This document shows positions 1 to 8,940 of a DNA stretch of 64,000 nt, piece after piece. The DNA is taken from assembly GCF_023921225.1 (NCBI RefSeq), contig NZ_CP071527.1, forward strand, positions 3,055,501-3,119,500. The letters are read 5' to 3'. The notes under the pieces were generated by a model. It did not search any database and was not told the origin of the DNA. It saw nothing but the letters and a program-made list of their open reading frames with translations. A program made the translations under genes and the position numbers. Within the stretch, counting starts at the first letter, position 1. The number at the start of each line of letters is the position of its first letter. Source of the DNA: Legionella lytica. Its GTDB lineage: Bacteria > Pseudomonadota > Gammaproteobacteria > Legionellales > Legionellaceae.

Positions 1-2488
1 CTGAGTGTTTTTGTAGTGAATCTTTACGTGTCGGTTCAAGACTGCCATCTGTAGCGCGTACCCCACCCTTGCGCCACTGAACAGGTTCAGGACCGTCCTT
101 TACAACCTCTTGTTTTTCGCCCTCAGCAATAAGTGCCCGCTCATCTTTAAGCTGAGCATCGACTACAATATGTTCTTCATGACTTACTCTTTCGCCAAGC
201 CCTTCTTCCTGAACCTTAAGCTGTTCTTGCTCAGACTTAAGTTTTACCTGCTCTGCCTCGATTTCAATGCGAGCATCATAACTGGCATTTACCATGCTGG
301 CCAACGCTGTTTCCTTAGCTTGCTGATAATCCTCTTGTGCTTTATGCAAGTCATTCATAAAGGCATCATGCTCCGCTTTTACCTCGCTTTTATGTTGGAA
401 ATAGCTCGGGGCAGCAAAACCAAGGAGAGCCCCAATAGTTCCCAAAACTCCACCCCATTTTTCACGAGCAAAGGCAAAATACCCTTTAGCCTGGGGCCCC
501 TCCCAAGCATCTGTAGATTCTTTAGTCAGATTTTTATGAGCCTGCATTTTGCCAGCTTTAGCTTGCTGCAAATGATCTAAAGTTGATTCCTCAGCGTAGT
601 TACGATTGAAAAGCCCTGCAAAGCCTCTTTTCGCATTAACTTTCGCTGCAGCCCCCTGGTCTACATCACTAATAATTGAAGCACCGGATTGTAAATGATT
701 ATCGTATTGAGAATCTAAGGCCTGCTTTAAGTTCGCTGTAGCTTTAGTAACCTCTTTAGATGTTTTTGCCTGAGCTACTGCATTAATCGCCTGAACAATC
801 GGATCATCTTTTTGAGAGGCAACGCTATCCAAAACGGCAACCCGCCCATTAATCGCCTGAGCACGTTCATTACCACTCTTACAACCCGCAATTGAAGCCT
901 GCTCCACAAAGATACTCATGGATTGGAACAATTTCGCATGCTCATGAGATTGATGTAAGTTATTAGCCATCATCGCCTTCATGGCTAATTTCGCGGACTC
1001 AAGCGTTTGCTCTGCTGAACTCAATTGATCATCAACCACACCACGTTCCGCAGTTTTTGCCCATCCGGCTTTTACATCCTTGATTGCTTGTCTCGCTTCT
1101 TTTGCCTGTGAGGATTGTGAAAAGTAAGGTCCACGCTTATCATCGGTTAAATATTCTTTATACGCATTAAATGCAGCTTCTACATGAGCTCGTTGCGGAT
1201 CATCTTCGGCAACCAAATTATACATCATCGACATTTCAGCCATTAAGGTTGCTTCATTTCTTAACGCGTTCCAGCCATAGCCCAAACTGTCACCAAAACC
1301 ATTAACCGATATATTCTGCACCAAACAAAAAACAGGAGGTTCTTTGTCTAATTGTGCTGCGTTATAATTATGTGCTCCAGTTAATATATATTTAGCCCCT
1401 TGAGATTGCTTATTTTTACCACCTTCTAAACTGTCATTAAGCGCCGTATGCAAATTATAGGTAAACGCTTTAATGCCACCAGGCCCCTCATTAACACTCT
1501 CGCCAATGTGGTATTTCTCACGAATATGATCCAGTTTTACCTCAACATCAGCAATCGCATCCTGAGGCTTAATTTTTTCTTTCACATCCAGAGAAGGCAC
1601 CCGAACCTGAATTCTTGGTAGCCCTTGATTCGCCTCATCATGAGCGATAGTAATCAAGCGTCGGTCGGCAAGATGCTCTGCGCCTACCCCACGATCATGG
1701 GCAGTCACTTGTGAGCCTGCGATTAAGGTTGTTTGCCCCATATCTTGATCTATATGCACCACGTCATTCGGGGTAGCGGTAGTAATCTCAGCGGTATGCT
1801 TCAAATGAAGATCTTTGATTTCTTTTTTGGTTAAAATAACCCCTGTAGCTCGAGTGATTTCTTCGACTAAAATCCTATGAGCATCAGTAGAAATTTTCTT
1901 ACGTGCTTTATCAAGTGCTTGCACGAATTTTACATCGTCAACCTCACCATTTTTGGTGGCCTTTTCCATTGCATCCTTTACTGCCGCGGTAATTAGGCCT
2001 TGAACTCGAACCATAGCGGCTTCATGAGCCTGTTCCATTTGAGCTTCCGTAAAACGACCTGCCGCAGCATAGCTTCGTGCCGTTAACGCTAAATGGAAAT
2101 GATATTCTTGCTGCAAAGGAATAACGCTACCGCGAATTCCCATTAGGGCATTTTCTTGCTTCTCTTTTACATTATCATCGTCAGTTAGCCCATCATGAGC
2201 CAAATCATATTGTTCACGATATGCCCGTTTTAAATCATCATAATCATGCGAGGGATTGCCAAGAACATCCAAGCTTACGGTAGTTACTGGGGTAGGTTTA
2301 TGCCCAAGATTATCAAATGCAGCCAGATCGTCGCTGCTCAAACGTACATTAATTAATACACGTCCCTGCGGATCAAAAAGTAATGGCCCTTTGCGGGGAT
2401 CAGCCAATCTTGCCAATGCTTCTTGTTTTGCTCGCTCCGTCAGCAATTCAATATAGGCTCGTTGTTGTACTTGTTGCTCTTTCAACAT
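1..2488 (-). CDS. Large effector-like protein with C-terminal coiled coil (3' end outside window)
   Basis: An uninterrupted minus-strand frame begins at ATG 2488 and stays open for 829 codons to the left edge, so the C-terminus is missing. The start has a good ribosome site (GGGGA, about seven bases upstream). I do not recognise the family. The first ~550 residues look like a soluble mixed fold. Around residue 690-720 a short hydrophobic stretch (GVLGTIGALLGFAAP) follows an alpha-helical part, then a strongly charged Glu/Lys/Gln-rich coiled coil begins. No signal peptide is visible. Large size, coiled coil and Legionella-like setting make a Dot/Icm substrate plausible, but this is inference. 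It is separated by 251 bp from the RND operon upstream and has its own likely promoter. Confidence 0.8.
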   Translation of the reverse strand, partial: MLKEQQVQQRAYIELLTERAKQEALARLADPRKGPLLFDPQGRVLINVRLSSDDLAAFDNLGHKPTPVTTVSLDVLGNPSHDYDDLKRAYREQYDLAHDGLTDDDNVKEKQENALMGIRGSVIPLQQEYHFHLALTARSYAAAGRFTEAQMEQAHEAAMVRVQGLITAAVKDAMEKATKNGEVDDVKFVQALDKARKKISTDAHRILVEEITRATGVILTKKEIKDLHLKHTAEITTATPNDVVHIDQDMGQTTLIAGSQVTAHDRGVGAEHLADRRLITIAHDEANQGLPRIQVRVPSLDVKEKIKPQDAIADVEVKLDHIREKYHIGESVNEGPGGIKAFTYNLHTALNDSLEGGKNKQSQGAKYILTGAHNYNAAQLDKEPPVFCLVQNISVNGFGDSLGYGWNALRNEATLMAEMSMMYNLVAEDDPQRAHVEAAFNAYKEYLTDDKRGPYFSQSSQAKEARQAIKDVKAGWAKTAERGVVDDQLSSAEQTLESAKLAMKAMMANNLHQSHEHAKLFQSMSIFVEQASIAGCKSGNERAQAINGRVAVLDSVASQKDDPIVQAINAVAQAKTSKEVTKATANLKQALDSQYDNHLQSGASIISDVDQGAAAKVNAKRGFAGLFNRNYAEESTLDHLQQAKAGKMQAHKNLTKESTDAWEGPQAKGYFAFAREKWGGVLGTIGALLGFAAPSYFQHKSEVKAEHDAFMNDLHKAQEDYQQAKETALASMVNASYDARIEIEAEQVKLKSEQEQLKVQEEGLGERVSHEEHIVVDAQLKDERALIAEGEKQEVVKDGPEPVQWRKGGVRATDGSLEPTRKDSLQKHS

Positions 2489-2739
2489 ATTTCAATCCCC
2501 AGGTTGCCTTCATAACTATGATTTTAGCAGAATTTGTAGCCAAACTAAATAACTTTAGCCCACAAAGGCATTGATTTACACCTAATTGAATAAAAAAGAA
2601 TCTTATCCGGCTTGGGATCCTAGCCAACAAGGCATCGAGCCATAGCAAAACGCCGTGTTGGGACAAGGGGCCCAAACGGCAGTCATTAAAAAATATCATT
2701 AACTTGAAGGTTAGAAGAGAGGCTTTTCAAAATATCCTG

Positions 2740-5700
2740 TTAATGTGGGGTATTTAAAGGCTCAGGGCTTCTTTTAGCGGCCTTTTTCTCCTGGCGACGC
2801 TCTTGCCAAGTTTGTAGCATCACATAAAAAGCAGGTACAAATACAACGGCAAGACAGGTTGAGGCCAGCATCCCACTGCAAACTGCAATCCCAATCGAAC
2901 GTCGCGCATTAGCCCCAGCCCCGGTTGCGAAGACCAAAGGCATCACCCCTAAAATAAAAGCAAACGAGGTCATCAAAATAGGACGGAAACGAGTTTTTGC
3001 GCCAAGAACGGCTGCTTCCATGATAGATTTTTTATGAAAAAGCCGTTGTTCACGAGCCACTTCTACGATTAAAATCGCATTCTTGGCCGCTAAGGCAATT
3101 AACAATAATATACCGATCTGGGTATACATATTATTCGCCAAGCCCAGAACAGATAAAGCTAATACTGTACCAATCAATGCCAAAGGCACACTTAATAAAA
3201 TGGCCAATGGTGTCACCCAATTCTCATATTGGCCTGCAAGAATTAAGTAGATCAAAATAAGCGATAAAATGAAAATATAGTAACTCATATTACCCGCTGT
3301 TTTTTCTTGATAGGCAGTACTGGTCCATTCAAAAGCAACCCCTGCGGGTAATACTTGCTTCGCAACGCGCTCCATTGCCGCCATTGCCTGTCCCGAACTG
3401 TAACCTGGAGCAGCTGATCCATAAATATTGCTGGAAGGATATAAGTTATACAAGGATATTAAGGAAGGACCTACGGTCGGACTAATATCCGTTAACGTAC
3501 CTAAAGGCACCATATCTCCAGATGCATTTTTAACATAATAATTTCGTACCTCTTCAACGCTCATGCGATAAGGCGCATCCGCCTGCACATAAACTTGAAA
3601 CACTTGTCCAAACTTGGTAAATAAATTCACATAAGAAGAACCTAGATAAGTTTGCAAGGTATCGGAGGCATCACCTATTTTTACTCCTAGCGATTCGGCT
3701 TTAGTGCGGTTAATGGGTGCTGCAACCTGAGGTACTGAGGCACGGAATGAAGTCATTAAACGTTGTAATTCCGGTTGCTGACTCGCATAACGAATCAATT
3801 GATCGGTTGCTGCCTGCAATTTGCGATAATCAAATGAGCCATCCTGCAATTCCAGCTGCATTTGAAAACCGCCTGACATACCTAGTCCTTGGATGGGAGG
3901 AGGTACCATCACTAGCACTTTAGCGTCTAAGGTTTTCTCCGCAATATCATTAAGCTTGTTATAGAGCGGTAATAAGCCTTCTTCCTTACCGCGAACACTC
4001 CAATCTTTAAACATAATATATAAGACACCAGCATTGGCTAAACTGGAACTATTATCCAATAAGGAAATCCCATCAATAGCAATCACATCGGCAACACCAC
4101 CGACTTTGGAAACCTGATCACTTAAGCGATGTAATAAAGCTTCCGTTCTTCCTAAGCTTGCACCATCAGGCAACTGGACGTTCATCATCATATAGCCCTG
4201 ATCTTCTACCGGAATAAATCCGGTTGGAATACGGCTTAGACCTAAAATCGCTAGTAAAACAAGGATAATTCCTACGAAACAAGCAAGCTTATAACGATGC
4301 ACTAAGCGATCCATAAAACCAATGTAGGTTTCCTCAACGGGGTTATACAATTTATCAAAAAAACGAAACGCCGCATTTTTCTTTTTATGGGGGTCCACAG
4401 GTTTAAGCCACAAAGCGCATTGAGTTGGCTTTAAGGTCATCGCATTGATCGCACTGATAAACGCAGTAGCCGCAATCACTAAGGCAAATTGTGCGTACAT
4501 TGCCCCTGTTAAGCCTGGCATAAACCCAGCAGGTACAAATACCGCCATCAATACTAAAGTAATACCAATAATGGGGCCAAGCAATTCCGTCATTGCCTTA
4601 ATCGCTGATTCTTTAGGCGGGCTGCCATGCTCAATATGTTGACTAACCCCCTCAACAATAACTATCGCATCATCAACCACAATACCAATCGCTAAAACCA
4701 AAGCAAATAAGGTCAACAGGTTAATCGAATAGCTCATTAATAGCAGGGCAAAAAACGCACCAATGATGGTTACCGGTACGGTTGTCGCCGGCACTAAGGT
4801 TGCACGGAAATTTTGTAAGAACACAAGAATAACAATGAGGACCAAAATACCTGCTTCGTATAGAGTCTTATAAACTTCCTCAACAGAGGCCTTTACGAAA
4901 ATAGTAGTATCGAAAGGAATGGAATACTTCATTCCAGGAGGGAACTTCGTCGCCATTTTCGCAACAGCCGTGCGCACACTCTCAGCAACTTGTAGCGCAT
5001 TCGCACCAGGAAGCTGATAAATTCCAATTGCAGCTGTTGGTTGATTATTCAATTTAGCCAACTGATTGTAGCTAGAAGACCCCAACTCCACCCGTCCTAC
5101 ATCGCGAATACGAACAATCTTGGCGCTGCTACTGCCATTGGCACTTTCATTCGTTTGGGTGGCTACGGTTTTTACAATAATGTTGGCAAATTCGTCTTGA
5201 TCGGCAAGCTGCCCCGGCACGTTTACCGTAAACTGATAAGGCTGCGCCCCTTGAGTTGGTTGCCCACCAATTTGTCCGGCAGAAACCTCTTGGTTCTGGC
5301 GGCTAATCGCATTTAACACATCACTAGGGTTTAACGCATAGGAGAGCATTTTTTGCGGATCCAGCCATATACGCATGGCATAGTTTCCCGTACCAAAAAT
5401 AAGCACATTACCGACACCAGGTAAACGTGCCAATTCATTTTGCATGTTAATGGTTGCGTAATTATTCAAAAAGAGGCCATCGTACTCGCCATGTTCTGAG
5501 GTTAGAGTAATAAATTGCAAAATAGCGGTCGACTTTTGTTGGACAACCACCCCTTGCTTCTGTACTGCATCTGGAAGCTGGGCCATCGCAGCTTGCACCC
5601 GGTTTTGTACCAAAACTTGCGCAAAGTTCAAATCGGTGCCAATTGCAAAGGTAACAATGAGTGTATACGTACCATTGTTGGTGCTGGTAGATTGCATGTA

Positions 5701-5931
5701 CAGCATTTTTTCCACCCCATTGACCTGTTGTTCAATAGGGAGACCTACGGTATTAATGAGGGTTTTTGCATCCGCTCCAGGATAAGTAGTCGTCACCTGA
5801 ATCGTGGGGGGTACGATCGACGGATACTGCGTTATCGGTAAAGCCATAATGGCTACCAAGCCCAATAAAACCAGCAGAAGGGCAATAACGTTCGCTAAGA
5901 TAGGCCGTTCAATAAAAAATTTGGAAATCAT
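2740..5931 (-). CDS. RND multidrug efflux pump, inner-membrane transporter (HAE1 family)
   Basis: The 1063-residue product is full length for an AcrB/MexF/OqxB-type proton-driven drug exporter of the inner membrane. It opens with the canonical first helix (FFIERPILANVIALLL). The proton-relay aspartates are present as D420-D421 in GIVVDDAIVIVEG, and the partner lysine sits in the segment ALAAKNAILIVE near residue 960. Two large periplasmic loops lie between helices 1-2 and 7-8 as in the family. Its ATG overlaps the adaptor stop by four bases (ATGA), so the two are translationally coupled. With the adaptor and outer-membrane factor it forms a complete tripartite pump. Similarity looks closest to the MexF/OqxB/BpeF branch, but the substrate cannot be read from sequence. 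Confidence 0.95.
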   Translation of the reverse strand: MISKFFIERPILANVIALLLVLLGLVAIMALPITQYPSIVPPTIQVTTTYPGADAKTLINTVGLPIEQQVNGVEKMLYMQSTSTNNGTYTLIVTFAIGTDLNFAQVLVQNRVQAAMAQLPDAVQKQGVVVQQKSTAILQFITLTSEHGEYDGLFLNNYATINMQNELARLPGVGNVLIFGTGNYAMRIWLDPQKMLSYALNPSDVLNAISRQNQEVSAGQIGGQPTQGAQPYQFTVNVPGQLADQDEFANIIVKTVATQTNESANGSSSAKIVRIRDVGRVELGSSSYNQLAKLNNQPTAAIGIYQLPGANALQVAESVRTAVAKMATKFPPGMKYSIPFDTTIFVKASVEEVYKTLYEAGILVLIVILVFLQNFRATLVPATTVPVTIIGAFFALLLMSYSINLLTLFALVLAIGIVVDDAIVIVEGVSQHIEHGSPPKESAIKAMTELLGPIIGITLVLMAVFVPAGFMPGLTGAMYAQFALVIAATAFISAINAMTLKPTQCALWLKPVDPHKKKNAAFRFFDKLYNPVEETYIGFMDRLVHRYKLACFVGIILVLLAILGLSRIPTGFIPVEDQGYMMMNVQLPDGASLGRTEALLHRLSDQVSKVGGVADVIAIDGISLLDNSSSLANAGVLYIMFKDWSVRGKEEGLLPLYNKLNDIAEKTLDAKVLVMVPPPIQGLGMSGGFQMQLELQDGSFDYRKLQAATDQLIRYASQQPELQRLMTSFRASVPQVAAPINRTKAESLGVKIGDASDTLQTYLGSSYVNLFTKFGQVFQVYVQADAPYRMSVEEVRNYYVKNASGDMVPLGTLTDISPTVGPSLISLYNLYPSSNIYGSAAPGYSSGQAMAAMERVAKQVLPAGVAFEWTSTAYQEKTAGNMSYYIFILSLILIYLILAGQYENWVTPLAILLSVPLALIGTVLALSVLGLANNMYTQIGILLLIALAAKNAILIVEVAREQRLFHKKSIMEAAVLGAKTRFRPILMTSFAFILGVMPLVFATGAGANARRSIGIAVCSGMLASTCLAVVFVPAFYVMLQTWQERRQEKKAAKRSPEPLNTPH

Positions 5932-7115
5932 TTGGCTTTGCTCTCACTAGATGAGTCTGCTTGCTTTTGTGGCTGCACTTTATTACCTGGAGTCGCATTT
6001 TGCACACCATCAACAATAATATTGTCCTGTGCATCAATCCCCTTAACAATTCCCCGCACTCCTTGTTTGGCACTCCCTAATGTAACCCGCTTCAAAACAA
6101 CCTTATTCTCTTTATCAGCGACTAATACATAAGGGCCGATCTGATCGTAAAGTATGGCCGTATCAGGTACGGTTAGCTGCTGTTTGGGCTTCGTCACAGC
6201 AATACGTACTTGTACAAAAAGGCCAGGGAGAAATAAGTGATCTTTGTTGGGTAATTTGGCTCGTAACTCCATCGTTCCTGTGGCAGCATTCAAGCCTGTA
6301 TTGACGAAGTCCAATGTCGCTTTATATTCCTTATTAGGATCACTTTGTAAACTAACGTAAACCGGAACCTTATCAAAATCTTTAGGAGAAATACCCATTT
6401 CTTTTGCTGCAGCTCTTAACTTAAGCAGATCCAGTTCATTCAAGTTAAAATAAACATAGAGTGGGTCTATTTGCTCCACTGTTGCTAAATTAGTTGCTTG
6501 TCCGTTACCGACTAAATTACCAATATCCACTAAATGCCGACCAATACGACCATCAAAGGGTGATAAAACGTGGGTATAACTGTAGGTGATTTGTGCATTG
6601 ACGGCTTCGGCGGTGGATTTATCGATTTCAGCCGCTACCTCCTGAGTTTTAGCGAGCCATTTTTCCACCTCATTTTTGGAGGTAGCATTTTGTTTGAACA
6701 TGCGTTGTTGGCGTTCATATTCGTTTTTGTTATAAGCATTTGCAGCCTTTTGCGCGACAACCGTGGCTTGAGCCGCTTTTAATTGCTCCATATAAGGTTG
6801 AGGCTGAATTACAAATAACTCTTGTCCTTTTTTTACAAAGGTTCCATCAACGAACTCTATTTTTTCCAGATAACCTGCAACCCGTGCTACTAAGTTAACC
6901 GAATTAAACGCAACCGTAGAACCCGTTTGAGTCACATACTCAACCATTTCCTGACGTATAGGCTTTTGTATCACCACCGAAGGGGGGGGTATTTCCGCGA
7001 CTTTAGGTTTAGAAAATAAATGAGCGATTAAGTAGATAAAAAATAAAGCCGCTACGGCAATCCCTGCATATTTAACTGATTTCGAATTTTTATTAAAGTT
7101 CATACTGGCTACCAT
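5928..7115 (-). CDS. RND efflux periplasmic adaptor (membrane fusion protein)
   Basis: This 395-residue product is an AcrA/MexE-type adaptor that joins the inner-membrane pump to the outer-membrane channel. It has an N-terminal membrane anchor (residues ~15-30), a lipoyl-like half motif (VAGYLEKIEFVDGTFVKKGQ), a coiled-coil hairpin rich in Ala/Gln/Glu at ~110-175, the second lipoyl half (SPFDGRIGRHLVDIGNLV) and beta-barrel and membrane-proximal domains. No lipobox is present, so it is anchored by a helix rather than lipid. The ATG used overlaps the end of the upstream outer-membrane factor gene by seven bases; a second in-frame ATG four codons later is equally possible because neither has a clear ribosome site. 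Confidence 0.93.
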   Translation of the reverse strand: MVASMNFNKNSKSVKYAGIAVAALFFIYLIAHLFSKPKVAEIPPPSVVIQKPIRQEMVEYVTQTGSTVAFNSVNLVARVAGYLEKIEFVDGTFVKKGQELFVIQPQPYMEQLKAAQATVVAQKAANAYNKNEYERQQRMFKQNATSKNEVEKWLAKTQEVAAEIDKSTAEAVNAQITYSYTHVLSPFDGRIGRHLVDIGNLVGNGQATNLATVEQIDPLYVYFNLNELDLLKLRAAAKEMGISPKDFDKVPVYVSLQSDPNKEYKATLDFVNTGLNAATGTMELRAKLPNKDHLFLPGLFVQVRIAVTKPKQQLTVPDTAILYDQIGPYVLVADKENKVVLKRVTLGSAKQGVRGIVKGIDAQDNIIVDGVQNATPGNKVQPQKQADSSSESKAK

Positions 7116-8662
7116 TTTGGCAAATAAAGTTCTTTAATCTTCTGTTTTCTTGTGGCCGGTGGCTGATGGTTTTGTTGTTTCAACAAGCCCCCCCAATTGG
7201 TCCGTGCCGCCATTTCAGTTTTAATTTGTTGTGAGACAACATCGTCACAACCACGAATATCCCAGCCGCCACCAAGTGCTCGATACAGCGCAACTAAGGC
7301 CTGCGGAATAGTTCCCTGAGCATTAACAAGTGAGGTTTGTACACTTAATTGTTGCTGTTCTGCATTCAGTACTGGGGTAAAGTCTGTTTCCCCTTCTTTA
7401 TACCGAATTAAGGCTAATTGTAAGGATTTAGTCGCAGAGACATTCGCTTTTGCTAAATAACGTTCGGCTTTTTTGGCTTCGATGTATGCAGTAATATTAT
7501 CTTGTACTTCTTGTTGAGCTTTTAGTACCACATTGACATAATTTAATAAGGATTGCTGGAATGCTGCATCCTGTGCCCGCACTCCATTGGTAATCTGCCC
7601 ATAATTTAATATTGGCCAGGTGAAACTGGGACCTGCAGAGATGTTACGATTTGACCAATGGAATAAATCACCAACGGACGATTGGCCAATGCTATTAGAA
7701 GAAAAGGCAAATGCGCCATTTAATGACAGTGATGGGAATAAATTCGCTTTTTCAGCACCAATCGCTGCCGATTGCCCAATCGCATCTAAACGAGCTTGTT
7801 GTACATCAGGACGTCTAGCCATTGTTTCTTTAGGAATACCTACAGCAATTGAACGCGGAGCTTTGGGAATGCCTCTGCTTTTTTGAATGAGAGCATCGAT
7901 ATTGTTGGGAATAGTCCCCAACAAAACTGCAAGTGCATCTTTTTGTTGTTGTAAATTAGTCACAATTGACGGAAGGCTGGCTTCGGTTTGTGCCAATTCG
8001 GTCATCGCTTGTTCCACATCAACAAGACTTGCTTGTCCTGCCGTATAACGCGCACGCGCGATATTTAATCCCATTTTTTGCACAACGATGTTGGCTTTAG
8101 TGATTTTAATTTGAGATTCATACGTGCGGATTTTAATATAGGTAGTCGCCACATCCGCTGTCAGTGTGGTCAAGGCATTATCATATGCCGCCAAGGAACT
8201 TAAAAAGGCGGCGTCTTTTGCTTGAATTGCGCGACGGTATTTCCCCCAAAAATCAATCTCCCAATTCGCGGAAAACCCCATTAAAGCCGTATCAAAAGAT
8301 TGCGGTAAAATTTGCTGGAGGGAGGTGCCACCAATTCGGTTGTAGGTATAATTTCCCAACATCGCTTGCTGTTGTGGATATAACTGCCCCACGCTCTGCG
8401 CCAACTGGGCTCGGGTCTGTAATACCTTCACGCCCGCCGCTTGCACGGATAGATTGCTATGATAGCCTTCATAAATAACTGCGGTCAGAACTGGATCGCG
8501 GAATTCTTGCCACCATTTAGTGTATTTAAATGGCTTTTCTTTAACGGAAGCATCTTTTTTTGCCCAATGCGGTGCGACTTGTTTGTTCGGCTCTTTATAA
8601 TTAGGACCGACCATACAAGAACTTAGAAACAGACAAACTAAAACAATAAAAGTCTTCAACAT
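7109..8662 (-). CDS. Outer-membrane efflux lipoprotein (NodT/OprM family)
   Basis: This 517-residue TolC-type channel closes the efflux operon. The N-terminus is a lipoprotein signal with lipobox LSSC (Cys at residue 16) followed by the MVGPNYKEP start typical of NodT-family factors. Two repeats of long amphipathic helices and short beta segments follow, including the family signature of Ala-rich helices and an RPDVQQARLDA motif. It is the first gene of the operon and overlaps the adaptor by seven bases, so the whole pump is one transcript. The operon starts about 280 bp downstream of parC, with a pair of competing hairpins in the gap. No local regulator gene is present. Confidence 0.94.
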   Translation of the reverse strand: MLKTFIVLVCLFLSSCMVGPNYKEPNKQVAPHWAKKDASVKEKPFKYTKWWQEFRDPVLTAVIYEGYHSNLSVQAAGVKVLQTRAQLAQSVGQLYPQQQAMLGNYTYNRIGGTSLQQILPQSFDTALMGFSANWEIDFWGKYRRAIQAKDAAFLSSLAAYDNALTTLTADVATTYIKIRTYESQIKITKANIVVQKMGLNIARARYTAGQASLVDVEQAMTELAQTEASLPSIVTNLQQQKDALAVLLGTIPNNIDALIQKSRGIPKAPRSIAVGIPKETMARRPDVQQARLDAIGQSAAIGAEKANLFPSLSLNGAFAFSSNSIGQSSVGDLFHWSNRNISAGPSFTWPILNYGQITNGVRAQDAAFQQSLLNYVNVVLKAQQEVQDNITAYIEAKKAERYLAKANVSATKSLQLALIRYKEGETDFTPVLNAEQQQLSVQTSLVNAQGTIPQALVALYRALGGGWDIRGCDDVVSQQIKTEMAARTNWGGLLKQQNHQPPATRKQKIKELYLPKW

Positions 8663-8848
8663 GGAGCTAGTATTTCCCTATTGCAACTGTTTTCCTTCAC
8701 TCCACGTGATACGTCATCCTAAACGCAGTGAGTTTTTTAAGGCCAAGACCTAGTACCGTGGGGATAAGCGATTACCAATATGTAGCATATACAAGACTTT
8801 ATCATCACTATTTCTAATTTGGTAGTGAATTTTTTTGAGGAGGAATCG

Positions 8849-8917
8849 CACCATATTGGTGCCCATGGCCCAATATGGTGTTCTGGTACGGTTCAACGCG
8901 TTGTTGTTGGGCCATGG
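8849..8917 (-). promoter_or_regulatory. Two overlapping, mutually exclusive hairpins upstream of the efflux operon
   Basis: Two exact 11-bp inverted repeats share bases. CACCATATTGG (8849-8859) pairs with CCAATATGGTG (8870-8880), and CCATGGCCCAA (8863-8873) pairs with TTGGGCCATGG (8907-8917). Because 8870-8873 is used by both, only one can form at a time. The element lies between the parC stop (8941) and the start of the efflux operon (8662). No T-run follows either stem, so simple intrinsic termination is unlikely; an attenuator or a protein site is possible, and so is a relic repeat. Confidence 0.55.
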
Positions 8918-8940
8918 ACCTAACCTACTTTAATTTTCCT

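Noticed and set aside
110..580. 156-codon plus-strand frame
   Set aside because: It is antisense to the continuous 829-codon minus frame and has no ribosome site or recognisable product.
2448..2699. 83-codon minus-strand frame in the gap after the efflux operon
   Set aside because: It overlaps the start of the large left-edge gene in another frame and has no ribosome site.
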